Shown here piece after piece: positions 1 to 8,782 of a DNA stretch of 64,000 nt. Source of the stretch: Gammaproteobacteria bacterium (lineage in GTDB: Bacteria > Pseudomonadota > Gammaproteobacteria > Pseudomonadales > Halieaceae). The stretch is taken from assembly GCA_030426545.1 (NCBI GenBank), contig JAUHYL010000011.1, positions 1-64,000 on the forward strand. The letters run 5' to 3'. Both the position numbers and the translations under genes were made by a program. Below the pieces are notes generated by a model, which searched no databases, was not told where the DNA came from, and saw only the letters and a program-made list of their open reading frames with translations. Within the stretch, counting starts at the first letter, position 1. Every line of letters starts with the position of its first letter.

Positions 1-147
1 TCCGCCAGGAACGGCCGAGGTCAAAATATGAACAAAAATACCGGTGTCGCTAGTATGTTTATTCTAATTTTTTGGCCTAATCTGCGTCCCAGTTGGTGGA
101 GACCATTGAGTTTCCACACGCTTTAACAGACCAAAGGAGATTCACAC

Positions 148-600
148 ATGGCCGCACAAGCAAAGAAAGCTGCACCCAAGCGCAAGCCCGCTGCAAAGAG
201 TAAGGCTGCACCGAAGCGCAAGCCGGCTGCCAAGCGCAAGCCCGCTGCAAAACGCACTACTGCGAAGAAATCCACCCCGGATTTCACTACTCGCGCCCAG
301 GAGACTGGCCGCAATGTATTTCTCGCCGGCCTCGGTTTCTACGGCAAGGCGTTCGATGAAGCTCAATCGCGCTTCGAGAACGTGCAGTCTGAAGTAGAAG
401 CTCGCCGCAAGAAGGCCGACAAGCTCTACAAGGAGCTGGTCAAGCGTGGCCAGAAGGTCGAGAAGGACGCCCAGAAGGCCATCGATGAGCTGGAGCTGGA
501 CAACCTGACAGACCGCAAAAAGCTGGAAGCGCAGCTGAAGAAGGCTAAAGCGCGTCTGGACGAGTTGCGCGATTCCGTTGGAATCAAGTCCGCCGCTTAA
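148..600 (+). CDS. Phasin-family (PHA granule-associated) protein with N-terminal Lys/Ala/Pro tail
   Basis: 150-residue protein. Residues 1-47 are a histone-H1-like low-complexity stretch of KPAA/KAAPKRK repeats. Residues about 50-140 are a predicted helical, charged segment (TGRNVFLAGLGFYGKAFDEA) typical of phasins, the amphipathic proteins that coat polyhydroxyalkanoate granules. The basic tail would bind DNA, as in PhaF of Pseudomonas, where it helps partition granules; in PhaF the tail is C-terminal, here it is N-terminal. The ATG has an AAAGGAG site 8 bases upstream. A strong terminator follows, so the gene is probably monocistronic. A second phasin with the opposite tail placement lies at 3563. 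The granule role is inferred from family; no PHA synthase is in the window. Confidence 0.8.
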   Translation: MAAQAKKAAPKRKPAAKSKAAPKRKPAAKRKPAAKRTTAKKSTPDFTTRAQETGRNVFLAGLGFYGKAFDEAQSRFENVQSEVEARRKKADKLYKELVKRGQKVEKDAQKAIDELELDNLTDRKKLEAQLKKAKARLDELRDSVGIKSAA

Positions 601-648
601 GCACCATCCCATCCAGGACCACTTGACCCCTGCCTGCAGGGGTTTTCC

Positions 649-676
649 AGGGGCCGATTCCAGGCCCCTTTTTTTT
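649..676 (+). terminator. Rho-independent terminator of the first phasin gene
   Basis: A perfect 7-bp stem (AGGGGCC / GGCCCCT) with a 7-base loop is followed directly by eight T residues, 48 bases after the phasin stop codon. Confidence 0.9.
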
Positions 677-1053
677 GCCTTGAAAAAGGCACTTCATACT
701 GTCTTGCACGACCCCGGGGCATTGGCTGCCGCAACCGGCTCCCGCCAGCCACATTTTCCGCAGAACAGGCCCAACAGGCGCCCGAATGGCCTGAAACCGC
801 TGCCCTGCGTTATATGAAATTGTTACTCACCTTTTGTGCCATCAGGCGATAGAATGGCCGGGATATAAATCGCTTTTTCACCGCAGAGCAACGCAGCGCC
901 AAGAACTGCACACCGCGCGGGTTTGAAGGAACGAATAACAACACAGATTGAGACGGACCGGGCAGTGCGCGTCAGTCTCGCCACACAGCCGGAATAGGTG
1001 AACCGCTGTAGGCGTGCCTCGCTCTGGCCGGAACCAGATCAAAGGGACCGGGC
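677..1053. other. Intergenic region upstream of the GGDEF-EAL gene
   Basis: About 380 bases without a convincing gene. The short reading frames here have no ribosome site and no recognisable product. It presumably holds the promoter and leader of the GTG-started gene at 1054, but I see no confident -35/-10 pair or operator. Confidence 0.5.
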
Positions 1054-3390
1054 GTGCATTTCAAGGATAAATCCACCATTGTTTTCGCGGCGATTATCGC
1101 CCTTATCCTCACCCTGCTGCTTATGCTGCTGGTTGCGCAACGCGCATACGACCGAGAGCTGCAGTTTGTGGAACAATTCGCCTACGGCAAAACGGAAAAC
1201 CGTGCGGGCCTGCAACTGGCAGCCTATGAAAAGGACAAGCGCTACCTACAGGTAGTGCTCGACGAATTCTTTGCCAGCCCTGTTATCACAGGGGCAGCAT
1301 TCTACGCGGTGGATGGCACCAGAATTGCCGGCCGCGACAAAAAGAATCCTCTTTCGACCAACCTTCCCGGGCTGGAAGTAGTGCGCGGTGACGTTGCCGT
1401 CGCGGACGTCTCACTGACAAGCCTGCAGGACGGCTCCGCCTCCGGTGATACCGGTTTCTGGACTGCGCTTGCTGGTGGGGACGACCTGCACCTGACCGCG
1501 CCCATCGTGACGGCGTCAAACGCGTCCCGCAGAGACCTTGCGATAGAGGATTTTGTAGCAGCGGTGCGCACCGCTCCCAGCATGAAGAGCATGCGCGTGG
1601 TGGGCTATCTTCACGTGGGGATTGCGCGTGGCAATATTCTCAGCCAGTCGCTGACTGCCGCGGCCCCGCTGTTCGCTGCCTGTCTGGTGCTGATCTTACT
1701 CGGCTGTGCAGCCCTGTTCGTCATGACAAGACGCATCAGTGAGCCGCTACAGGAACTGCGCCGCATGGCCGACGACGTCGCCCGCGGCAATACCACGCGC
1801 GAACTCGCAGTGCCCAGAAACAGCGAATTCTGGGACCTCGCAGAGATTCTCAACACGATTGTAAAAAGCGCCCAGGATCGCCGCAATGAAGTGGAGGTCA
1901 ACAAGAAGCTGCTGGACAAGCGGGTCGATGAAACTCAGTCAGAACTCACTGAAAAAGACGACCGACTGGACAAAGCCGCGCAGGAAATAGACGCAGCTAA
2001 AAGTAAGCTGCACGAAATGACCTACTATGACCGGCTGACGTCATTGCCCAATCGAACCCTGTTCCGGGAGCACTTGCAGCTGCTGCTGAAAAAACGCGAG
2101 CGCGAGGGCAAGCCGCTGGCTCTACTACTAGCGAACCTGGACAACTTTCGCCGCATTAACGATTCCTTTGGCTACGCTGCGGGTGATCTCGTACTCACCG
2201 AGGTGGGAAAGCGTCTGACCCAGTGCCTGCGCGAGAGTGATCTCGTAGGGCACGGCACGGATGCCAAAAAGGCCCAGCTGGGTGTTTCCCGTCTGGCGGG
2301 CGATGAATTCGCTATTGTACTCAGCAACCTCGACAACGCAGAGTCCGCCGGGCTCGTTGCGCAGCGCATTCTCGACGCCGTAGCGCAGCCCATCGAAGTC
2401 GAGGGGCAGGAAATCATCGTTTCCGCCAGCGTGGGTATCGCCATCGCACCAGAACACGCGGACGATCCAGAGGCCCTGACACGCGCCGCTGGCGTTGCCA
2501 TGCACACCGTGGAGCAATCACCACAGGGTATATTCCAGTTCTACAACCTGGATCTGGAAAAAGCCGGGCTGGATGAGCTGCAGCTCGAAGCCGAGTTACG
2601 CAAGGCAATTTCCGAAGACGAACTGGAGCTGCATTACCAGCCCCAGGTGGACAGTGTGGATGGTTCGATTCTCTGCGCCGAAGCGCTGCTGCGCTGGGAT
2701 CACCCCGAACACGGCATGATTCCACCCGGTCAGTTTATTCCCATCGCCAGAACAATTGGCCTGATGTCAGAACTGGGTAAGTGGACAACCCGGGAGGCCT
2801 GTCGACAGCTGAAGGAGCTGCGTGACAAGGGTCTGGAGCTGCCGCGAATCTCGATTAATGTCACTGCCGACGAACTGAGCAACAGTTTTGCCGAAAACCT
2901 GCAAACCGCCCTGGAAACCAACGGGCTGGAGCCAGGCTGCCTGGAGTTGGGACTGTCCGAGATCGTTGTCATGAGCGAAGACAGCGAAGGCTACCAGTGC
3001 CTGCAAACGCTGAGCGGTCTCGGTGTGCATCTGTCACTGGACAACTTTGGTATCAGCTCCATACCCCTCAGCCATCTCAACCTGTATCCGCTGAACGAGC
3101 TTAAAATCGACCGCAGGATCGTGTCGCGATGCGACCTGAATAAAGATAACGCTTCGCTGGTTAAAACGATTATCGCCATCGCCAACAGCCTCGATCTCCG
3201 CACCGTGGCCGAAGGCGTGGAAACCGCAGAAGAATTCAACCTCCTGATGGATTGCGGCGCGCGGGCGGTACAGGGCTTCCTGTTCAGCGAGCCCATTCCA
3301 ATACACGAGCTACAACGCCAGTTAGAGATCCCCTGGTATTTCATGAGCCAGATACAAACCATCAAACTGGCCCAGCAGGGCCTCGCCTAG
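1054..3390 (+). CDS. Membrane-bound GGDEF-EAL protein with degenerate c-di-GMP catalytic motifs
   Basis: 778 residues. Order: membrane segment about 8-28, periplasmic sensor region about 30-200, second membrane segment about 201-225, HAMP linker about 226-280, coiled coil about 285-322, GGDEF domain about 323-500, EAL domain about 510-760. The GGDEF signature reads AGDEF (415-419). About 12 extra residues separate it from an RESD that resembles the RxxD inhibitory site (393-396). In the EAL domain the EALLRW motif, N602, K684 and E720 are present. However, the usual LELEITES reads LELGLSEI and the metal-binding DDFG reads DNFG (663-666), so phosphodiesterase activity is doubtful. It may act as a c-di-GMP-binding receptor, as LapD or FimX do. 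The GTG start has AAAGGG 7 bases upstream. It lies between two phasin genes. Confidence 0.85.
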   Translation: MHFKDKSTIVFAAIIALILTLLLMLLVAQRAYDRELQFVEQFAYGKTENRAGLQLAAYEKDKRYLQVVLDEFFASPVITGAAFYAVDGTRIAGRDKKNPLSTNLPGLEVVRGDVAVADVSLTSLQDGSASGDTGFWTALAGGDDLHLTAPIVTASNASRRDLAIEDFVAAVRTAPSMKSMRVVGYLHVGIARGNILSQSLTAAAPLFAACLVLILLGCAALFVMTRRISEPLQELRRMADDVARGNTTRELAVPRNSEFWDLAEILNTIVKSAQDRRNEVEVNKKLLDKRVDETQSELTEKDDRLDKAAQEIDAAKSKLHEMTYYDRLTSLPNRTLFREHLQLLLKKREREGKPLALLLANLDNFRRINDSFGYAAGDLVLTEVGKRLTQCLRESDLVGHGTDAKKAQLGVSRLAGDEFAIVLSNLDNAESAGLVAQRILDAVAQPIEVEGQEIIVSASVGIAIAPEHADDPEALTRAAGVAMHTVEQSPQGIFQFYNLDLEKAGLDELQLEAELRKAISEDELELHYQPQVDSVDGSILCAEALLRWDHPEHGMIPPGQFIPIARTIGLMSELGKWTTREACRQLKELRDKGLELPRISINVTADELSNSFAENLQTALETNGLEPGCLELGLSEIVVMSEDSEGYQCLQTLSGLGVHLSLDNFGISSIPLSHLNLYPLNELKIDRRIVSRCDLNKDNASLVKTIIAIANSLDLRTVAEGVETAEEFNLLMDCGARAVQGFLFSEPIPIHELQRQLEIPWYFMSQIQTIKLAQQGLA

Positions 3391-3562
3391 AGCGCCAAGG
3401 GGCGCCCTTCCTGCCTGAAAGCGCGCTTGCTGCGCTCCCCGCCTGCCTTTGCGGGCGGCCCGGCGCTGGATAACCAACGCTGTATCTTTCCCACTGTTCT
3501 GGTTTAATAGTCGGCCCACAGCGTTATCTCCTCACACACCCCCAACCCGGGAGGCGGCAGAT

Positions 3563-4147
3563 ATGAGCGACGAAAAGAGCAAGGTAACCGACAAGGCAAG
3601 CGAGATAGCAAAGAACATCTGGCTCGCGGGCGTTGGCGCCTACGGCAAGGCGGTAGAAGATGCCCAGGGCCGACTGGAAAAAGCGATGGAACCGCCCAAA
3701 CTATTCAAGGACCTGGTAAAAGCCGGGAGCGCACTGGAAGAAGACGCCCGCGAGGCGCTGGAAACTACGGCGGCGGCCCGACAATCGGTGGAAGAGCGCA
3801 TCAGTCGCGTACGCGACAACTTTCATATGCAGCGGCCGGCGAAAATCGAAGACCTCGCGGAGCTAAACAACAAGGTGGACAGATTGAGCCGCGAAGTAAA
3901 AGCGCTGACACAGGCATTGCGGGCGCAGGGCATTGAGGTGAAGTCTACACGCGCCAGCGGCACGGCAAAGAAAGCCAGCAGCGGCAAGAAGGCCAAAGCC
4001 GGCAAGAAGGCAACGGCCAGGCGTACGCCAGCAAAAAGGGCGCCTGCCAAAAAAGCCGCAGGCAAGAAAACCGCCACTAAAAAATCTGCTGCGAAGAAAA
4101 AGCCCGCCGCCCGCCGCAAATCTCCCGCCAGTAAACGCAAAGCCTGA
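3563..4147 (+). CDS. phaF: PhaF-like phasin with C-terminal Lys/Ala/Pro histone-like tail
   Basis: 194 residues. The N-terminal part has the phasin core (AKNIWLAGVGAYGKAVEDAQ), closely resembling the core of the protein at 148, followed by a long helical region to about 125. Residues about 130-194 are a basic AAKK/KKPAARR repeat tail, as in PhaF of pseudomonads, which binds both PHA granules and DNA. The start at 3563 is chosen because GGGAGG lies 8 bases upstream; the frame is open further upstream but without a ribosome site. The next gene, a PhaD-type regulator, starts 14 bases after the stop, so the two are likely co-transcribed. No phaC is in the window. Confidence 0.82.
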   Translation: MSDEKSKVTDKASEIAKNIWLAGVGAYGKAVEDAQGRLEKAMEPPKLFKDLVKAGSALEEDAREALETTAAARQSVEERISRVRDNFHMQRPAKIEDLAELNNKVDRLSREVKALTQALRAQGIEVKSTRASGTAKKASSGKKAKAGKKATARRTPAKRAPAKKAAGKKTATKKSAAKKKPAARRKSPASKRKA

Positions 4148-4161
4148 CTCTCGGCCCGCCA

Positions 4162-4818
4162 ATGAAAACCCGGGACAGGATCCTGCACACCAGCCTGGCG
4201 TTGTTCAACGAAGAGGGCGAGGCGGAAACAACAACGATTGACATTGCCAACGAATTGGATATCAGTCCCGGTAACCTCTACTACCACTTCAAGGGCAAGG
4301 ACCAAATTATTGCCGAGCTCTTCCGGCAATACGAGCAGGCCATCAGCGCCACACTCAGCGCGCCTATTGCGCAACCTCTGAGTGCTGATCGCGACAGTAC
4401 CGAGGACAATTGGTATTACCTCTACGTGGTACTGGAGGAGATGTATCAGTACCGGTTCCTCTATCACAACCTCGACAACATCCTGCTACGCTATCCGGAC
4501 ATACGCCGCAGCTTCAAACGTATCATCCAGTTAAAGCGCGCGGCCATGTTCGCGATCTGTAAAACCCTGTTGGAGCAGGAAGTCATCGATGCCCGAGACG
4601 CACAGCTACTCGGGCTTGCAGATAACATGACGCTAACGCTGACTTTCTGGTTTAGCTACGATGCGCTGATAAACGAGGAGCGCGCACCGCAGATCACGAT
4701 TCACCAGGGCGTACTGCAACTGCTGACCATGGTGGCACCCTACCTGGGCGACGGAGAGCTGCGCTTTTATCGTGACTGTGAGCTCATGTACGCGCACATG
4801 CTGGAAAGCGTCTCCTGA
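4162..4818 (+). CDS. phaD: TetR-family regulator, PhaD type
   Basis: 218 residues. The N-terminal helix-turn-helix runs from MKTRDRIL through DIANELDISPGNLYYHFKGK, a near-exact match to the start of PhaD, the TetR-like activator of PHA synthesis genes in Pseudomonas. The C-terminal half is an all-helical ligand-binding region. It follows the PhaF-like gene by 14 bases, matching the phaD/phaF linkage in pseudomonads. The effector is presumed to be a metabolite of fatty-acid oxidation, by family analogy only. After the stop, a hairpin GTAACAC/GTGTTAC (4829-4853) separates it from the convergent methyltransferase gene. Confidence 0.8.
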   Translation: MKTRDRILHTSLALFNEEGEAETTTIDIANELDISPGNLYYHFKGKDQIIAELFRQYEQAISATLSAPIAQPLSADRDSTEDNWYYLYVVLEEMYQYRFLYHNLDNILLRYPDIRRSFKRIIQLKRAAMFAICKTLLEQEVIDARDAQLLGLADNMTLTLTFWFSYDALINEERAPQITIHQGVLQLLTMVAPYLGDGELRFYRDCELMYAHMLESVS

Positions 4819-4872
4819 TCGGTGATCGGTAACACCCTGTTCTTCAGTGTTACGCGGCCAAGCCTGTCCTGT

Positions 4873-5529
4873 TCACTGGCTGGAATTCTCTTTGTGCAGC
4901 AGAATGACATCCGCGCCTATGATCTGAAGCTCAGCCCCGGACATCGCCGCCCACCATTCCCAGGTAGCGGCACTGAAAAAGCAGACATGCGTTGGATCAC
5001 GCTTGTAGTGCCAGTTGCTGAAAGCCTCCCTGTCACGAACCAGCTTGGTCATCACGCCCAACCAACCACCCGGCACCAGCATCGCCCAGAGGCGTTCCAG
5101 TTCGCGTCCCGGCGAAAACAGGTGCTCCACCACCTCAGTGGCACAGATAAAGTCGTAGCGGCGTTCGAACACCTCTGCGCGCGGCGCGTAGAACGGATCG
5201 TACAAATCGACTGAGTGTCCGCACTCGCCCAAAAGAGCCTCGAGCGCGGGGCCTGGCCCGCTGCCGAAGTCGAGGCCGCGTGCAGCCGGCGGCAGCCGCT
5301 CAAGCAGCGGTGTGGCAAGTCGCGACAGAAACCTGCGATAGCCAGCGTCGTCGGCAACATTCTCATGCTTGTCGTACTCTGCGCGCTCCGCCTGTGCGCT
5401 GAGATGATACTGCGGCGGCACGTAAACGAGTTGGCAGCGCGAACAACGCAAATAACGCCGCTGTATGTCCTCATGAAAAGTAGGGGAAGAAGTATGGCCG
5501 CACAGCGGGCAATGCGTTTGAACAGGCAT
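4873..5529 (-). CDS. Class I SAM-dependent methyltransferase with N-terminal zinc ribbon
   Basis: 218 residues. A CPLC / CSRC pair (C7, C10, C29, C32) forms a predicted zinc ribbon. SAM-binding motif I is LDFGSGPGP (86-94), and the acidic post-I and FICATEVVEHLF segments fit the Methyltransf_23 group often acting on small molecules or sugar moieties. The substrate cannot be told from sequence. The minus-strand ATG has a GGGGAG site about 10-13 bases upstream. It is divergent from the peroxiredoxin gene with only 57 bases between starts, so their promoters overlap. Confidence 0.8.
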   Translation of the reverse strand: MPVQTHCPLCGHTSSPTFHEDIQRRYLRCSRCQLVYVPPQYHLSAQAERAEYDKHENVADDAGYRRFLSRLATPLLERLPPAARGLDFGSGPGPALEALLGECGHSVDLYDPFYAPRAEVFERRYDFICATEVVEHLFSPGRELERLWAMLVPGGWLGVMTKLVRDREAFSNWHYKRDPTHVCFFSAATWEWWAAMSGAELQIIGADVILLHKENSSQ

Positions 5530-5586
5530 CTGCTATTATTCTCCCCGCTTGCACAGCTTGTAAATGAACCCACTGAGGAAACCACG

Positions 5587-6066
5587 ATGACTATACAGGT
5601 AGGCGACAAAGTCCCGACATGCACGCTCAAGACCATGGGCGCTGAAGGACCCGCCGATATCACTACCGATGAAATATTCTCCGGCAAGAAAGTACTGCTG
5701 TTCGCCGTACCGGGTGCGTTTACCCCCGGGTGCAGCCTGACCCACTTGCCCGGCTATGTGGTCAATGCCGACAAAATCAAGGCCGCTGGCGTCGACACGA
5801 TTGCGTGCATGTCCGTCAACGATGCGTTCGTCATGGGTGCATGGGGCAAGGATCAGAATGCAGAGGAAATCCTGATGCTGGCCGATGGCAATGGCGAGTT
5901 TGCGAATGCACTGGGCCTGGCCTTCGACGGCAGCAGTTTTGGCATGGGCACACGCAGCCAGCGCTTCGCCATGATCGTGGACGACGGTGCAGTTAGCCAC
6001 CTCAATGTAGAGGCTGGCCCGGGCGTAGACGTCAGCTCCGCCGAAACCATGATGGCGCTGATCTGA
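5587..6066 (+). CDS. Prx5-type peroxiredoxin
   Basis: 159 residues, a single thioredoxin-fold domain. The peroxidatic cysteine sits in VPGAFTPGCS (C49), the hallmark of the Prx5/AhpE-like group, followed by HLPGYV and the family segment TIACMSVNDAFVM with a second cysteine (C74). It reduces hydrogen peroxide and organic peroxides in the cytoplasm, using glutathione/glutaredoxin or thioredoxin in relatives. The ATG at 5587 is chosen because GAGGAAAC lies just upstream and the conserved family N-terminus MTIQVGDKVP starts here; the frame stays open upstream without homology. Divergent from the methyltransferase. Confidence 0.9.
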   Translation: MTIQVGDKVPTCTLKTMGAEGPADITTDEIFSGKKVLLFAVPGAFTPGCSLTHLPGYVVNADKIKAAGVDTIACMSVNDAFVMGAWGKDQNAEEILMLADGNGEFANALGLAFDGSSFGMGTRSQRFAMIVDDGAVSHLNVEAGPGVDVSSAETMMALI

Positions 6067-6092
6067 CACGACTTGCCTGTCACCCTGCGGCC

Positions 6093-7466
6093 TTAGCTCA
6101 GCGTCAGGTAACACATGCCGCTGATGATGAAGGCGCCGACAAAGTTGAGGGCGAACCCCTCCCGTGCCATGCGCGCGGTGCTGACCAACCCGCTGCCGTA
6201 CACCACGGAGTTGGGTGCGGTTGCGACGGGCAGCATAAACGCACAGCTCGCACTCATGGCCGCCGGCACCATCACCAGTTCCGGCGGCAAGCCCGCGACG
6301 AGGGCGGCCGCCGCAAGCACTGGCATAAGCAGCGTGGTGCTGGCGGTGTTTGAGGTCGTTTCGGTCATAAAGGTAACCGCCAGGCAAATGATGAGCATCA
6401 GCGCATAAAGTGGTAAACCAGCGGCTTGCGCCAGCGATCCGCCAATCAGGTCGCTAAGGCCCGAATTCACGAACCCCTTGGCCAGGCATATTCCCCCCGA
6501 AAACAGTAACAGCACACCCCAGGGAATCGTGCTGGCGCGCTCCCAGTTCAACAGGCGCCCGCCTTTACCATCGGGCACCAGGAACATCACCACCACCGCG
6601 AGCAACGCCACAGACGCATCGTTGGCCTGGGGCAACCCCAGCCAGGTTTTCCAGCCTCCGAAGGGTTCGCTACGGGTAATCCAGGCCAGCGCGGTAAGCA
6701 GAAAGATGACCATCACACGCCTTTCCTCGGTACGCCAGGCCCCCACCTCGGGTAGCGTTACGTGCAGTGCGCCACGCAAATTCCGCGTGAGCACCAGCGC
6801 CATGGCGGGCACCATGACAAAAACAACTGGCAGCGCCCAGGACATCCAGCGCGTAAAGCCGATGGCTTCGCCGGTGGTGTCTTCATAAACCTGCATGAAG
6901 ATGAGGTTGGGCGGTGTACCAATTGGGGTCCCCATTCCACCGACACTGGCGGCGTAGGCAATGCCCAGCAGCAATGGCGCGGCAAGACGAGACTTCTCGT
7001 CCACGGCGTCGAGTACCGCCAGCGCCACCGGTAGTAACATCAGGGTAGTGGCAGTGTTGGAAATCCACATACTCAACACCGCAGCCGCGGCCATAAAGCC
7101 CATGACCAGACGACGACCGCTGCTGGCACCGAACAGGCCCACCATCCCCAGGGCGACACGCCGATGCGCACCCGTGTGCTCCATCGCCTTGGACAGGATG
7201 AAGCCGCCCAGCAGCAAGAGAATCAAGGGTGAGCCATAGGCCTGTCCCGTCTCCTGGGGCGTCAGCACCCCGGTCAACGGCAACACCGCCAATGGCAGCA
7301 GCGAGGTCACAGGTATAGGGACAGGCTCAAACACCCACCAGACTATGCAGAGCACAGCCACAAAACAGACCGTGGCCATATCGCTGCTGTAGCCGGCGGC
7401 CAGCAACAGCAGTGCGGCACAAATCGCAAGCACCGGCCCCAGAACAATCAACCATTCTTTTTTCAC
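6093..7466 (-). CDS. SLC13/DASS-family sodium-coupled anion (dicarboxylate) transporter
   Basis: About 457 residues with many hydrophobic segments. Two family signatures with the internal-repeat pattern are visible: SNTATTLMLLP in the first half and TSNTASTTLLMPVL in the second. GMGTPIGTPPN is also present. These are the substrate/sodium-binding loops of DASS carriers for di- or tricarboxylates or sulfate; the exact anion is unknown. I favour a GTG start at 7466, with GGGGAGG about 12 bases upstream; a TTG at 7502 is an alternative. It stands alone, divergent from moaA. Confidence 0.85.
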   Translation of the reverse strand: MKKEWLIVLGPVLAICAALLLLAAGYSSDMATVCFVAVLCIVWWVFEPVPIPVTSLLPLAVLPLTGVLTPQETGQAYGSPLILLLLGGFILSKAMEHTGAHRRVALGMVGLFGASSGRRLVMGFMAAAAVLSMWISNTATTLMLLPVALAVLDAVDEKSRLAAPLLLGIAYAASVGGMGTPIGTPPNLIFMQVYEDTTGEAIGFTRWMSWALPVVFVMVPAMALVLTRNLRGALHVTLPEVGAWRTEERRVMVIFLLTALAWITRSEPFGGWKTWLGLPQANDASVALLAVVVMFLVPDGKGGRLLNWERASTIPWGVLLLFSGGICLAKGFVNSGLSDLIGGSLAQAAGLPLYALMLIICLAVTFMTETTSNTASTTLLMPVLAAAALVAGLPPELVMVPAAMSASCAFMLPVATAPNSVVYGSGLVSTARMAREGFALNFVGAFIISGMCYLTLS

Positions 7467-7557
7467 TATCCGGGTACACCTCCCCAGGAGCCACCCGGAC
7501 AATCCGATGCGGCCGATATTTTTGCCTCATCCTGTCCCAGGCCGCCTGCCCTGTAAA

Positions 7558-7575
7558 CCCCGCACTGGAGCGGGG
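7558..7575. promoter_or_regulatory. Hairpin in the transporter/moaA intergenic region
   Basis: A perfect 6-bp stem CCCCGC/GCGGGG with a 6-base loop lies between the two divergent genes. There is no T tract. It could be a leader element of moaA, but I could not match it to the molybdenum-cofactor riboswitch consensus. Confidence 0.3.
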
Positions 7576-7692
7576 ATGCTCAAGTCAGTACACTGGCCTA
7601 CAACGATGACGCTGCAGGCACTTCACATTGGAGGCTTTCGGCGCCCTGTAAACGACGCCGCGAGCGTTGCCCAAGAGTTTCGCTGACACGAA

Positions 7693-8703
7693 ATGACTGA
7701 CGCCACTAACAACCTGCTGGTAGACCGCTACGGACGGAGCATTGACTACGTGCGACTGTCGGTGACGGATCGCTGCGACTTTCGCTGCGTCTATTGCATG
7801 GCGGAAGACATGACCTTCGCACCCAAACCGAGTGTATTGACGCTGGAGGAGCTGGAAGAAGTCGCCGCTACCTTTGTCGGTCTCGGTGTTGGCAAGATTC
7901 GCATCTCCGGTGGTGAACCGCTGGTACGCAATAACATTCTTTCCCTGCTGGAGCGACTGGGCGACATGCCCACGCTGAACGAGCTGGCCTTAACCACCAA
8001 CGGCTCCCAATTGTTGCGCCTTGCGAGCCCCATTCGCAGCGCCGGCGTGAACAGTATCAACATTAGCCTGGACAGCCTTAACCCGCGGAAATTCCGCGCG
8101 CTGACGCGACACGGCAACCTGGAACAGGTGATTGCGGGCATCGATAGCGCTGTTGCCCAGGGCTTTGACCGGCTGCGGATTAATGCGGTCATCCTCAAGG
8201 GCCGCAACGACGATGAGGTGCTCGACCTGGTGGGTTTCGCATACCAGCGTGGCATCGATATCGCGTTCATCGAAGAAATGCCGCTAGGCCTGATCGATGA
8301 GCATGACAGGGCGCTGAGCTTCTGTGCCAGCGAAGAACTCCAGTCGCTGGTGAGAAGCCACTACACCCTGGAAAGCCTGGGCGACCCGGGAGGCAGCGCC
8401 GGGCCGGCGCGCTACTTCCAACTGAGCGGTTCCTCGACACGGGTGGGTTTTATTTCACCCCATAGCCACAACTTCTGCCATCTGTGCAATCGCGTCCGGG
8501 TCACCGCCGAAGGGCGGATGCTGTTATGCCTGGGCAACGAGCACTCGGTGGATCTGCGCGCCGTCCTGCGCGCTCCTGATCGGTCCAGCGACCAACTCCG
8601 GCAGGCGATTGTTGACGCCATGGCGTTAAAGCCGGAGCGTCACTACTTCGACCTCGAGGCAGAACCAGACATCGTGCGGTTCATGAGCGTTACCGGCGGC
8701 TGA
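7693..8703 (+). CDS. moaA: GTP 3',8-cyclase MoaA (molybdenum cofactor biosynthesis)
   Basis: 336 residues, the usual MoaA length. The radical-SAM cluster motif CDFRCVYC gives C28, C32 and C35. The ISGGEPL SAM-binding strand follows. The second cluster is bound by C262, C265 and C279 (FCHLCNRVRV...LLCLG). The chain ends in the conserved Gly-Gly needed for activity. It converts GTP to 3',8-cH2GTP, the first step of molybdopterin synthesis. No other moa genes are adjacent. Instead a MoxR/VWA pair follows 79 bases later. Confidence 0.95.
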   Translation: MTDATNNLLVDRYGRSIDYVRLSVTDRCDFRCVYCMAEDMTFAPKPSVLTLEELEEVAATFVGLGVGKIRISGGEPLVRNNILSLLERLGDMPTLNELALTTNGSQLLRLASPIRSAGVNSINISLDSLNPRKFRALTRHGNLEQVIAGIDSAVAQGFDRLRINAVILKGRNDDEVLDLVGFAYQRGIDIAFIEEMPLGLIDEHDRALSFCASEELQSLVRSHYTLESLGDPGGSAGPARYFQLSGSSTRVGFISPHSHNFCHLCNRVRVTAEGRMLLCLGNEHSVDLRAVLRAPDRSSDQLRQAIVDAMALKPERHYFDLEAEPDIVRFMSVTGG

Positions 8704-8782
8704 ACAGGTGCAGTGCCCCGCCCCGCTGTATCGCGTACAATGCTGTGTTCGGTATGAGGCAAGCGCCTGACGAGGTAGCCGC

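Noticed and set aside
1-147. Gene fragment at the window start
   Set aside because: The bases before the first phasin read as an AT-rich promoter region with stops in every frame; no domain is recognisable.
148-290. Repeated KPAA-coding DNA as a minisatellite or CRISPR
   Set aside because: The repeats are in frame and encode the basic tail of a phasin.
7503-7692. Molybdenum-cofactor riboswitch upstream of moaA
   Set aside because: Only one short GC hairpin is visible; I could not trace the conserved elements by eye.
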